Source: an uncultured Rubripirellula sp.
GTDB taxonomy: Bacteria; Planctomycetota; Planctomycetia; Pirellulales; Pirellulaceae
NCBI GenBank assembly: GCA_938075415.1
Contig: CALJHC010000033.1
Location: 1-63,755, forward strand
Length of the DNA stretch: 63,755 nt
Direction of reading: 5' to 3'
Shown: positions 1 through 8,449 of the stretch, piece by piece
Layout: every line of letters begins with the position of its first letter
How positions within the stretch are numbered: the stretch's first letter is position 1
The notes under the pieces: model-generated
What the model saw: only the letters and a program-made list of their open reading frames with translations
The model's database searches: none
Told to the model about the DNA's origin: nothing
Translations under genes and position numbers: made by a program

Positions 1-309
1 CTCTTCAGTAGTCTATCTCAGAAAGAACTATCGCAGTCGTTACTGTCAATCAACTTATCGAATGGATGGGGTGATTACTTCCTGAGGTCTCGGGGATCGA
101 TGGTGATAATTATTCGGTCTGCTCTCAGCAGAGGTCAGCAGAGGTCAGCAGTGAGAAGGAACCCGGCAAGTGAAACAGGCAGTCTTGCCCCGTCACCCAT
201 GGTCAGTTCATGGTTACTGTTACTTGCAGGGTCATTGTTACTTGCATGGTTACTGTTCCTGGCATTGTCAATGGCAGCGATACTCTGGCTAACAAACGTG
301 CCTGCTTGA
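1..309 (+). CDS. C-terminal part of an unidentified protein with a terminal membrane segment
   Basis: The frame beginning at base 1 has no stop until TGA at 307-309, giving about 102 codons, so this may be the end of a gene entering from the left. The N-terminal visible part is polar. The last 35 residues are strongly hydrophobic (SWLLLLAGSLLLAWLLFLAL and following) and read like one membrane-spanning helix at the very C-terminus. I recognise no family. A 10-bp direct repeat (126-151) and imperfect leucine-coding repeats (about 200-275) lie inside it, so the open frame could partly be a product of repetitive DNA. An internal ATG at 100 would give a 69-residue protein, but no good ribosome site precedes it. 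Confidence 0.35.
   Translation, partial: LFSSLSQKELSQSLLSINLSNGWGDYFLRSRGSMVIIIRSALSRGQQRSAVRRNPASETGSLAPSPMVSSWLLLLAGSLLLAWLLFLALSMAAILWLTNVPA
126..151. repeat. 10-bp tandem repeat, about 2.6 copies
   Basis: The unit cagcagaggt occurs at 126-135 and 136-145, followed by a partial third copy. It lies inside the open frame at the left edge. It is one of several short tandem duplications scattered through the window. Confidence 0.6.
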
Positions 310-487
310 GCCATGGGAACGGCTTCCGGGGCTTTGTCTGTTGGCCTTTATCAGGCGGGATAAAACAGTGAGTCTAGAGTCGGGCATTTACCGGTAAGCC
401 GTTGGGAACAGGTAAACTGCAGGTTAGTGATGAATTCGTGCCGGGGAATCTGGCCTCTCCGCCCGTGTTGGTCGAGCAAGTGAGCCA

Positions 488-1204
488 TTACTCTTTGTTG
501 GTTGCTGTTGGATCTTTGGAAAGAGTCTGTGAGGCTTGATTTGCATCCTTGGTTGTGGTCGCGAATATTTTCGGCGTGAGCATGACTCCTTGCTGCTTAA
601 CATTCTGCGCAATGCGAAATCGAAGCATGATTTCGCCGTGGTTGTTAATTGGGGAATTGAGCACGAAAAAAACTGAGGCACGCCCTTGTTCTCCGAGATC
701 AACAGTCCACTGTGAATCATCATTCACTTCGCCTTGCGTTGCAGCCAGGGAAGCTAGCGAGGCCGGGGTGAGGATTTCTTTAACGGAAGTGTTTGCACCC
801 TCGGAGGTGTCTTCACTCTCAATCTTCTGGATGGAAAGATTGGTCAAAGCGAAACGAGAGGTGCTAGCTGCTTTCGTGTTTCGATTCCTTGGTGCATCAA
901 GCCGAAAACCAGAGATGCTCTTGAGATTTGTCATCACGTCAATATTCAGAACAGCGATCTCAGATTCTTCCTGAATAGGCACCCCGTTTACGAGACGCGT
1001 TGAAATAGCTGTGCCGACGGATGACATTTGGAACGGCTCCAGTTGAGTCCACTTTCTCCTCTTAAGCTCGGCTGCCGAGACCGTTGTGCTTTGGCCTTCG
1101 GAAGAATCTAAGTCGTCGTCACTGAGGCTCGGGCGATTCTGGCAGACGGCAGAAACTGTTGCGGTAATGAATGACAGCAACAGAAGGGTGTTGAGTGTAC
1201 GCAT
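488..1204 (-). CDS. Small secreted protein resembling the discoidin-like module of PSD1 cytochromes
   Basis: A 238-residue protein with a clear signal peptide (residues 1-20, MRTLNTLLLLSFITATVSAV). Residues about 75-215 have the layout of the beta-sandwich module found inside many planctomycete PSCyt/PSD1 proteins: a strand ending ISGFRLDAP, a strand like RFALTNLSIQKIES, a W-containing segment (DDSQWTVDLGEQGRASVFFV) and a closing strand like GEIMLRFRIAQN. Here the module stands alone, with no CxxCH and no PSD domain. The last 25 residues are low-complexity (rich in T, S, N and K). The next gene upstream on the same strand is 724 bp away, so it probably has its own promoter. The homology rests on my reading of the pattern. 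Function is unknown; a ligand-binding role is a guess. Confidence 0.75.
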   Translation of the reverse strand: MRTLNTLLLLSFITATVSAVCQNRPSLSDDDLDSSEGQSTTVSAAELKRRKWTQLEPFQMSSVGTAISTRLVNGVPIQEESEIAVLNIDVMTNLKSISGFRLDAPRNRNTKAASTSRFALTNLSIQKIESEDTSEGANTSVKEILTPASLASLAATQGEVNDDSQWTVDLGEQGRASVFFVLNSPINNHGEIMLRFRIAQNVKQQGVMLTPKIFATTTKDANQASQTLSKDPTATNKE

Positions 1205-1928
1205 GGGGTCTCAGTGAATGAGGGAAAAGCGGTCAGCTGATGAGAAGAAACGGGGGCTCAAGATGAAGGGCGTCGGTGTTATCCGGGGAACAAGAACTCG
1301 GTCCTTCGGTTTTTTTGTCCATTTTCTCCGGCGGTGCTTCGTCTTGATTCATTCATTCTCATCGAATGTCCCCGTGGCATGTCATCGAATGTCCCCGTGG
1401 CATGTCATCGAATCGTTAAGCAAAAGCAAGGGGGGGCTTGCGATGTCTTCACCATATCATCCACGGAAGAGTTCAGTCAGTGATTGATGTGGACTGCGAG
1501 GCCGTCACATGAAAAACATGTCGTTCTTCAGTATCCCGCCTACGCAGGATTGATTTGGGATTTGACCACTTTGACGGAGTTTTGCTGACGGAATGAATCA
1601 ATAAAACAGGCTGACGTGTGGTACTCAAAGCATTCCTTTTTCGCTGCTGCTGAAAGTCGGAATTGGGCGATCTAGCGGGTATCAAGAAGGATCCTATGGA
1701 TGGTGATCGCTTGTAGGGTTGGCCTTGGCAGGTCAGGCAGCGAATCTAACCAGGATTGAAAAAAACAAGTCGTGATCAGCGTCGGTGAAAAGTGATCCGA
1801 AAATATCTGGTTAGCCACATTCTAGAGAAACTGAATCAACGGCTAAAGTTAAGTAATTTGACCAAGTCACCTCAGTTCAGATTGCAATTGGATTCACTTT
1901 TGGTGCTTCGATTGAATTGCAGCGGATC
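1205..1928. other. Gene-free stretch with a 23-bp tandem repeat
   Basis: About 720 bp between two minus-strand genes. Short open frames occur on both strands, but none has a recognisable domain, a convincing ribosome site or a plausible composition. The stretch should hold the promoter of the small secreted protein (right after 1204) and the 3' end of the EEP hydrolase transcript (before 1929). A tandem duplication lies at 1361-1413. I see no clear terminator. Confidence 0.5.
1361..1413. repeat. 23-bp tandem repeat, 2.3 copies
   Basis: The unit starts atcgaatgtccccgtggcat and continues gtc. Perfect copies lie at 1361-1383 and 1384-1406, followed by the first seven bases of a third copy. The repeat is intergenic, upstream of the small secreted protein gene. 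Confidence 0.85.
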
Positions 1929-2852
1929 TTATTGCTGCATCGGTAGACGCACTTCAGCGGTGACCGGCGAGTGATCGGACGGGAACCGTCCCTCTCGTTG
2001 GGTCCGAATGATTGATGCACTGATCATTTCGGCGTTTGGTTGAGCAAAGATGTAATCAATTTTCTTGCCATCGGCACGGCCTTCAAATCCACCGCCAGTA
2101 CCGACTAGTTTTTCTTTTGGGTGTAATTGCCGAAAGGTATCAATCATAGTGATAGGGCTTTTGGGGAGTGTCGGTTCCTGTGCCTTGAGGTATCGCACCA
2201 CAGGGTTATTCTCGTCAGCGTTGAAGTCGCCAGTGAGAAGAAACGGGTCATCATGCTCACGATCGTGGATTCTTTGAGCAATCAACTGTGCGGATTTCAA
2301 ACGAGCATTTTGCGATTGATGATCAAAGTGTGTGTTGTAAAGATAAAAACAACTATCCGAGGTTTTGTCTCGCAGTCGAACCCATGTGCAAATTCGCAAA
2401 TAACGGTTTCCCCAGTGGCGGGATTTGACCTCGGGTGTATCTGATAACCAGAAGGTTCCTGAAGCCATCGCCCTGAAGCGGTCGCCGCGATAAAGGATCG
2501 CTGAATATTCGCCTTCTGTCCCCCCGTCACGGCCGACACCCACCTCCTCAAATTGAGGTAGCTGTTCACGAAGATCATTTAATTGGAATCGGAATGCCTC
2601 CTGCAATCCAATCAGATCCAGCTTTGCATCCCGGATAACATCAGCTGTAAATTGTTTGCGATGTAGCCAACTGTTATCACCATCATTTGCCTTGCCGTTG
2701 CGAATATTGAAGCTCATCACACGAAGATTGGCTGTTTTGGCGGCAGTTACTCCTTCCGCCATGCAGGCTCTGTTTTCTGTTGTGCCCCAAGGCAGCAACG
2801 TAACGCTGAGGATCAGGAACGGTGTGGTGATGATGCCGGTATTGATTTTCAA
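1929..2852 (-). CDS. Exported endonuclease/exonuclease/phosphatase-family protein
   Basis: A 307-residue metal-dependent phosphodiesterase fold (EEP superfamily: DNase I, sphingomyelinase, inositol phosphatase relatives). Motifs in order: MSFNIRNG near residue 46 (Asn metal ligand), DLIGLQEA (Glu ligand), YNTHFDH, LTGDFNAD (Asp/Asn catalytic pair), KKIDYIF and the closing SDHSPVTAEV with the Asp-His pair. The N-terminus is hydrophobic (ILSVTLLPWG), indicating export. The start is TTG at 2852; the frame upstream is closed by a stop and offers no ATG. The gene lies 106 bp downstream of the esterase gene on the same strand and may be co-transcribed with it. The substrate cannot be told from sequence; members of this group act on nucleic acids, phospholipids or sugar phosphates. 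Confidence 0.85.
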   Translation of the reverse strand: MKINTGIITTPFLILSVTLLPWGTTENRACMAEGVTAAKTANLRVMSFNIRNGKANDGDNSWLHRKQFTADVIRDAKLDLIGLQEAFRFQLNDLREQLPQFEEVGVGRDGGTEGEYSAILYRGDRFRAMASGTFWLSDTPEVKSRHWGNRYLRICTWVRLRDKTSDSCFYLYNTHFDHQSQNARLKSAQLIAQRIHDREHDDPFLLTGDFNADENNPVVRYLKAQEPTLPKSPITMIDTFRQLHPKEKLVGTGGGFEGRADGKKIDYIFAQPNAEMISASIIRTQREGRFPSDHSPVTAEVRLPMQQ

Positions 2853-2958
2853 AGTGGATCTGCTTTCTAGGACAAGGATTCACCGGGCAGGTGATCGCCA
2901 AGCAATGTGATGTGGCTGACTGAAAGAGCAGGGATCATTCCGAAGGTCGCTTCGGAAA

Positions 2959-4158
2959 TCATCGAAGGCTTACTTGGCTGCCGGGCTCCAGAGCGGTTTC
3001 TGGGTAAGGATGATGCTTATCGAACACGAACATTTGTTCCGGATTTTCCAGCATCGTTCCCGTTTCGTCATACAATTCTGTGGTGGCATCAAAGACGCCG
3101 GCGGGGTTGAGCTTTAGGTGTTTGACCAAGAACGGGTACATCGCCTGCCGTTTGAGGTATTGATATCCGTGTTCGCGACCGGGGTAATGAACGTTCTCGA
3201 CATTGGCGGCTTTCCCGTGCATCGTGTAAACGTTTCGAATGTAGGGGTATTCAACCACCGGTGTGTTCTTTGTCCAGTCGCCACCGACTGAGACCAGAAG
3301 TTGTGGCCGAGGTGCTGCAAGTGCTGCGATCTCCGCATTGTTGGTTTCGAGTTGGGCTGTCTTGTGGATAGGCATGCCACTTTCACAGTGACAGCCTCCG
3401 AAGAAATGCGCCGAAACCATCACCACCGGAACCGAGGCAGTGATTCGATTATCTACTGCCGCCAAAAGAAAGGTCTGCGTACCTCCACCCGAGCATCCCG
3501 TGACTCCTATTCTCTGGTCATCAACATCCTCGAGTGATTGCACGAAATCAATCGCGCGGATGCTTCCCCATGTTTGCAGGGTAAGTGCTTGAGGATGCTG
3601 ATGGTTCCATCCATGGTGAAGGGATTCGCCAAATCCAATCATGTCATACGAAAAAACCACAGCACCCATTCTGGCAAGAGTTGCACAGCGATGCTGTTGA
3701 TCGGAACGTAAACGGCCACCTGCGGGGCCGGTCGCATGACCATGAGGGCAAAGTACAGCGGGGTGAGGACCTTTTTTACCAAGCGGGCGATAAAGATTGC
3801 CGTACATCAAATACCCCGGGCGAGCTTCAAACGCAGCGGACTCGACAGAGTATCCGTTGTATTCACGCTTTTTATGTATGATGGAGTTCAATGGTGTACG
3901 GGTCGGTAACGGCATCAGTTTGGCACCGGTGAGGATCTGTTTCCGGATCGCAGTTGCCCGATCTTGCCACTGCTCAAGACTCGAATAGGTGCTCGCCATT
4001 CTGGCCAATTGAGCAACAGCGTCAGCCTCTGAGTGATAATTTCCGCGACAAAGCGTGGGCTCGGTTTGTTTCTGATCTTGTGCCAACAGGGGACAGGCTC
4101 CGATGAAAGAGCTGCCTAAAAAAAAGACGCTGAAAAGTGCGGCTCGAGGTGAGTGCAT
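2959..4158 (-). CDS. Exported alpha/beta hydrolase, acetyl-xylan-esterase-like
   Basis: A 399-residue alpha/beta hydrolase. The N-terminal 26 residues form a signal sequence. IGAC (Cys22) makes an imperfect lipobox, so the protein could be a lipoprotein. Key features are the oxyanion-region segment CPHGHATGPAGG (about 138-149), the nucleophile elbow GCSGGGTQ with Ser223, and a late REHGYQ that supplies the catalytic His. Relatives in the AXE1/dienelactone hydrolase group remove acetyl groups from xylan-type polysaccharides or act on other esters. In Planctomycetes such genes commonly sit beside sulfatases and PSD cytochromes, as here. It follows the cytochrome of cassette A at a distance of 114 bp on the same strand. 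Export and family are well supported; substrate is inference. Confidence 0.85.
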   Translation of the reverse strand: MHSPRAALFSVFFLGSSFIGACPLLAQDQKQTEPTLCRGNYHSEADAVAQLARMASTYSSLEQWQDRATAIRKQILTGAKLMPLPTRTPLNSIIHKKREYNGYSVESAAFEARPGYLMYGNLYRPLGKKGPHPAVLCPHGHATGPAGGRLRSDQQHRCATLARMGAVVFSYDMIGFGESLHHGWNHQHPQALTLQTWGSIRAIDFVQSLEDVDDQRIGVTGCSGGGTQTFLLAAVDNRITASVPVVMVSAHFFGGCHCESGMPIHKTAQLETNNAEIAALAAPRPQLLVSVGGDWTKNTPVVEYPYIRNVYTMHGKAANVENVHYPGREHGYQYLKRQAMYPFLVKHLKLNPAGVFDATTELYDETGTMLENPEQMFVFDKHHPYPETALEPGSQVSLR

Positions 4159-4272
4159 GATAATGACTGCGTGCGGTTGAAAGGGTCAGGGATACGGACA
4201 ACACGCGCAGTGTTGAGGAAGCTAAACCTTAACCGATTGAGAACCTTGCTGCGTGCCTTGTACCCGTGATGC

Positions 4273-6819
4273 TCAGCCGCGACTTCGAAAAAGTTGGCTC
4301 AATGCAACTTCCCGAATCATCGATCGGACACGATAGTGTCCCGCCTCAAGCCTGCTGAGGATCTGTGAGATGTGCTCGGAATCAGAAAACTCGATGGTTC
4401 GTCCCAAGGCGTAGACCATGATCGATTCAACCAATTCCTCAGCCAATTCCTTCTCGTGCTTCATCAGCACAGACTTCAATTCTTTGACGTTTGAAAAAGT
4501 TGATCCGTCGGGCAGCATGCTGGTTGGATCAATGACGACCGATTCATTTCCGACAATTTCCGTTTCACGCCAACGTCCAGTGGTGTCAAAATTTTCAAGG
4601 CCAAAACCGATCGCGTCCATTTTCCGGTGGCAAGAAGAGCAGACGCTTTGTTTCTGGTGCAATTTTACCATTTCGCGATTGGTCTTGGGTTTTTCCGACG
4701 CGGCACCAAGTTCAGGGACATTGGGTGGTGGAGGTGCTGGCTTATCGTGCAATAGCTTTTCCATAACCAAAGCGCCCCGGATGACAGGTGAAGAACGTTC
4801 TCCATTAGAACCCGTTGTAAGGAAGGCAGTTTGTGTCAATAGTCCACCGCGCGGTGACCCGTCGGGTAGGTGCACTTTCCTGAATTCAGCATTATTTGAT
4901 GGAGGAAGATCGATTCCATAGTGGATGGCCAGTGCTGAATTGACGACCACGAAATCAGAATCGATCAGGTTGGATGCCGGCAGATTCTCCTTGAGCAGAA
5001 CGCCGAAGAACTCAAGTGCCTCCTGTTTTGCGTCCTGCTGCAAACCTTCATTGAAATGGATGTGCTTTTGGTTATCGACTGTGATTGCGTCATATCGATC
5101 CAGTTCTGCCCACTGGCTCATGAATCCATCACGTAATGCTGAACTACGCGGGTCATTAAGTAATCGGTCAATTTGCTGAGAGTAAATCAACGAGTCGGAG
5201 AGATCGGCTGCATAAAGCTCATCATCCGGCGGGCTACTCCACAGAAAGTAGGCCAAGCGAATTGCCAGTTCGCGGTTCCCAAGCTGATGGTTAGCAGGCA
5301 GGCGATTATTCGCCCCCTTTGAACTCCGTTGATTCTGAACACTGGCTTCCTCCTGCAAAAAAAGAAAACTCGGCGATGCCATGATGATGCCCATGACTTC
5401 GGTCATGGCGTCATGATAGCTCAGTCCCTTCACGCGATTGTCTTCATAGAGTTTGTGCAATTGATCGATGTAGCCAGCCTCGGGTGCACGATGCCGAAAT
5501 GCTTGAAATGCAAATTTGGTGAGCAGTTCACGTACTGTTTCATCTTGGCCCAATAGTTCACTCTTACCGCCAGTGGCTGCATTGGGATAGAGAATTTCTT
5601 CAAAAGCAGGACGCTGTTCGGGGTAAAAGGGCCCTTCGATTTCGAGCCAGTCGATCCAAATTGCTGCACGTGGATTGGCACGTTCGCTGGATCCTTCAAG
5701 TTTGTTCAAATAACCCTGCATCGAGTTGATTGTGTTTTCAGGTACGTTCTCACGTACACTTACGCCGAGCTGAAAACGCCCCATGGGTTGTCTCGCTTTC
5801 ATCACGACCGTCTCTGGATTGTCTGGGGTTCCCTGTAGCCTGAGCGTGCCGCGGATTCGATTTTTATCCCACAGTCGGACAACGCTCCTCATTTCGTGCG
5901 GTTGACCGACGACACCACCGTGAATTCGAATCAGGTAATCGCCGCGAATGTCGATGTGTTTTGAGATGCTTACCCACTTAGCAACATCACAGTTGTAAAC
6001 ACCTGAATCAACCAAAGGGTATTGGAGATAACGTCGGGGTAGCTCGGCTCGAGGTTGCCATTGTCGAAAGATGATTTCCATTTGACCTTCATCTTTGAAC
6101 CCCATTTCCTGCCAAGACTTGCCCGCTTTCTTCATTGCCATTTTTTGATCCAGATCGGCGAGTTTTTCTCGCATACGCGTGTTGAGGCTTGTTTCCGGAT
6201 CTGTTCGGGAAATCTCGGCCTCGCGTTTTTTCTGGGTGTTGAACTTCAGAGCCTCGGCCGCAATTCGCTTGCCCAATTCCAAGTAGGCTTCCAAGTGCAT
6301 CGACGTGAAGTACTGCTCGGCACCAACGGTATCGAAGGTTGCGATTTCGCCGTCCTCGGGTATTTCGTCCAACGCAACATCGAAACCAAAAAGCGACCGA
6401 ATCGTGTTGGAGTACTCGCGCTGATTCAAACGACGCATGCGAATTTCACCGCCATTGTCAGTGAGGCGTCGACGCACTTTGACTAACGTCTTGGTAAGTC
6501 GCTCCAGTACAACAGCAACTTCATCACCTGATGGCTGAACCGCCTCGGTGGGAGGCATGTCGCCGCCGTTTAATTGATCAAGGATATCTTGCCAACGCTG
6601 AGCAATATCGTTGTTGTCAATCTTCCAAGAAACTTGATCAAGCCTGACCTGACCCTCTTGCACATCGTCACCATGGCAATCCATGCAATAAGCCTTAAGA
6701 AAAGGCTGTAACTTTTCTTTTAGATCACGGGACTCTTTCGCGATTTCGTCTTGGGCATGTGAATGATTGGCAAGAAATGCAAAGAGTATGGCGGCGAAAA
6801 GAAGCAAACGATTTCGCAT
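4273..6819 (-). CDS. Cassette A cytochrome: PSCyt1/DUF1587/1595/1592/1588/1585 protein
   Basis: An 848-residue exported two-haem-motif protein. Signal peptide is residues 1-22. CMDCH at 45-49 begins the planctomycete cytochrome domain PSCyt1. A DUF1587 segment (RMRRLNQREYSNTIRSLFG) follows near residue 130, then a beta-rich middle region that could bind ligand (about 270-410), DUF1595 (near 430-490), DUF1592 (YFLWSSPPDDEL, near 530), DUF1588 with GGLLTQTAFL, the PAPPPPNVP proline run and CSSCH at 727-731, and DUF1585 at the C-terminus (VYALGRTIEFSD). This is the complete canonical order. The protein probably acts in the periplasm in electron transfer; the reaction is unknown. Unlike the other cassettes, its DUF1552 partner lies upstream, 108 bp away, with no coupling. 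Confidence 0.93.
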   Translation of the reverse strand: MRNRLLLFAAILFAFLANHSHAQDEIAKESRDLKEKLQPFLKAYCMDCHGDDVQEGQVRLDQVSWKIDNNDIAQRWQDILDQLNGGDMPPTEAVQPSGDEVAVVLERLTKTLVKVRRRLTDNGGEIRMRRLNQREYSNTIRSLFGFDVALDEIPEDGEIATFDTVGAEQYFTSMHLEAYLELGKRIAAEALKFNTQKKREAEISRTDPETSLNTRMREKLADLDQKMAMKKAGKSWQEMGFKDEGQMEIIFRQWQPRAELPRRYLQYPLVDSGVYNCDVAKWVSISKHIDIRGDYLIRIHGGVVGQPHEMRSVVRLWDKNRIRGTLRLQGTPDNPETVVMKARQPMGRFQLGVSVRENVPENTINSMQGYLNKLEGSSERANPRAAIWIDWLEIEGPFYPEQRPAFEEILYPNAATGGKSELLGQDETVRELLTKFAFQAFRHRAPEAGYIDQLHKLYEDNRVKGLSYHDAMTEVMGIIMASPSFLFLQEEASVQNQRSSKGANNRLPANHQLGNRELAIRLAYFLWSSPPDDELYAADLSDSLIYSQQIDRLLNDPRSSALRDGFMSQWAELDRYDAITVDNQKHIHFNEGLQQDAKQEALEFFGVLLKENLPASNLIDSDFVVVNSALAIHYGIDLPPSNNAEFRKVHLPDGSPRGGLLTQTAFLTTGSNGERSSPVIRGALVMEKLLHDKPAPPPPNVPELGAASEKPKTNREMVKLHQKQSVCSSCHRKMDAIGFGLENFDTTGRWRETEIVGNESVVIDPTSMLPDGSTFSNVKELKSVLMKHEKELAEELVESIMVYALGRTIEFSDSEHISQILSRLEAGHYRVRSMIREVALSQLFRSRG

Positions 6820-6927
6820 GGATAGCTTGGTTATGTAAGGTAGGACTTGAGTGTTGAAGAGTGGCGATTTGCAACTGAATTCTGGTGACGGCGAAGAATT
6901 TTTTATCCAAATCCTCGTCGCGTTGCA

Positions 6928-8271
6928 TCACGATTTTGTCGAGACCAGGTCTGGAATGATTCCGGTGCTATGGCTGAATGATTCAATTTCCATTCCGGCT
7001 TGCTGCATCAGGGTTAACCAAAAATTTGCCAACGGAGTGTCCTCTTCGGGCAACACGATATTGCTACCGTGCTTGATATCTTTGGCTCCTCCACCAGAAA
7101 TAAGTGCCGGGACATTCTTGAGTTCGTGGCCCGACCGCAAGTTGGTTCCGTAGCTAACAATGCAATTGTCGAACAGGCGGCTTCCATCACTATCCGTTGC
7201 CTCTTTTAGGCGATCAAGAAAGTGCGCAAATAACGACATGCATTTTTTGTCACGCTGGCGTGAAGCCTGCGTTCGTGCCTCGGAAAATCCATAATGGCTC
7301 AATGAGTGCGCCTTGAGCGCGATGCCCATTCCCGTCAAGACAGAGCAAACCGGTTGCCGATAGGTGATCACGCGAGTGGCATCGGTCTGCAGGGCGACAA
7401 TCATCATGTCGTACATCAGTTGAATTGCCTGTTCGCCGGAGACGCCTTCTGGCGGTTCGTCCATCGTTGGCTGTGGTTTTGGAACGTCCGCCCAGATCGC
7501 CTGCCGCTCAAGTCCCTTCTCCACTTGGCGAACACCAGTGAAGTACTCGTCGAGTTTGAGGTTGTCACCTTTGCTTAGTGTTCGTTTGATGCCATTGGCA
7601 TCCACACGGACAATGTCGAGAATACTCTGTCGTTTTTTCAGTCGGTTGCTTAGCTCTTCTTTTGAATCTTTTGCATTGGCAAAAAGGGTGTAATACAAGT
7701 CAATTGGACGGGCGATTCCCGGGATCGGATTGCCCGTTTTATCCCAGGCCAAGGAAAGGCCTCCGCCATGACCCGAATTAGAATTGTTGTCAGCCTCATT
7801 CGCTGAGAGCGTAAGGGAGGCAAAGCGGGTTTTCTTACCCAAGTGCTCTGCGAGTACTTGGTCACATGAAATCGAGTTGTGGAACCTTTTGCCGGGTGTC
7901 CCCGCAACGTTGGCTCCGGTGAGGTAAGAGAGGCTGCCTCCATGTGGATTGGTGGCTCCATGGTTGGTCAAGTTTGTGACCATGGAGATGTCATCTTGAT
8001 GACGCTCCAATGGTGAGAGTCCTTCCGTCATTCCTATCTCGGAAAAACGCCCTCCCTTACTGGGATAAAAAGTATCTTTTGTGAATCCAAATCCTCCGCC
8101 CAAGAATAAAACACGTTTCGGAGGAGAGGCCGAAAGATCTTGTGATGTTGCATACGTTTCAAGGAATGGAATCGCAAGCAAAGTCGTTCCTGCTCGCAAA
8201 AAAGATCGGCGTGTACCGCGCGGGTCGATAACTTGCGGGGCGATAACTTGCGGGGCGATATGTTTTGGCAT
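6928..8271 (-). CDS. Cassette A DUF1552 (HXXSHH) protein
   Basis: A 447-residue protein of the DUF1552 family, which is almost confined to Planctomycetes, Verrucomicrobia and relatives and has no established biochemical role. A twin-arginine-like export signal (RRSFLRAGTTLLAIPFLE) follows a short repetitive leader (residues 4-13, PQVIA PQVID). Family landmarks are VLFLGGGFGF near the start, HSLSHYG (the HXXSHH-type signature) in the second half and DNCIVSYGTNL towards the C-terminus. It is the first gene of the pair here, 108 bp ahead of the cytochrome gene, whereas in the four other cassettes it comes second. The leader repeat arises from a 15-bp duplication at 8220-8264. Confidence 0.92.
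   Translation of the reverse strand: MPKHIAPQVIAPQVIDPRGTRRSFLRAGTTLLAIPFLETYATSQDLSASPPKRVLFLGGGFGFTKDTFYPSKGGRFSEIGMTEGLSPLERHQDDISMVTNLTNHGATNPHGGSLSYLTGANVAGTPGKRFHNSISCDQVLAEHLGKKTRFASLTLSANEADNNSNSGHGGGLSLAWDKTGNPIPGIARPIDLYYTLFANAKDSKEELSNRLKKRQSILDIVRVDANGIKRTLSKGDNLKLDEYFTGVRQVEKGLERQAIWADVPKPQPTMDEPPEGVSGEQAIQLMYDMMIVALQTDATRVITYRQPVCSVLTGMGIALKAHSLSHYGFSEARTQASRQRDKKCMSLFAHFLDRLKEATDSDGSRLFDNCIVSYGTNLRSGHELKNVPALISGGGAKDIKHGSNIVLPEEDTPLANFWLTLMQQAGMEIESFSHSTGIIPDLVSTKS
8220..8264. repeat. 15-bp tandem repeat in the leader of a DUF1552 gene
   Basis: Three near-identical 15-bp units (8220-8234, 8235-8249, 8250-8264; core gcggggcgataactt) lie in frame within the first 18 codons of the cassette A DUF1552 gene. 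They add repeated PQVI units ahead of the twin-arginine motif. Being a multiple of three, the expansion keeps the reading frame. Confidence 0.8.
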
Positions 8272-8449
8272 GCTTTCGAATGTTACTGTTTAAGAAGTGC
8301 TTGTCTCTAATAGAAGACTATAGTCGGTAGAGCTTGAGTCCCAAAGCTGTAATCGCACGACTGACTTATCTAATCTGAAAGTCATTGGCTTGACACAGAT
8401 CAAACGGTTCTCCCTTGGGGAAAGAGGGAATTCTCTATTTTTTTCGGTT

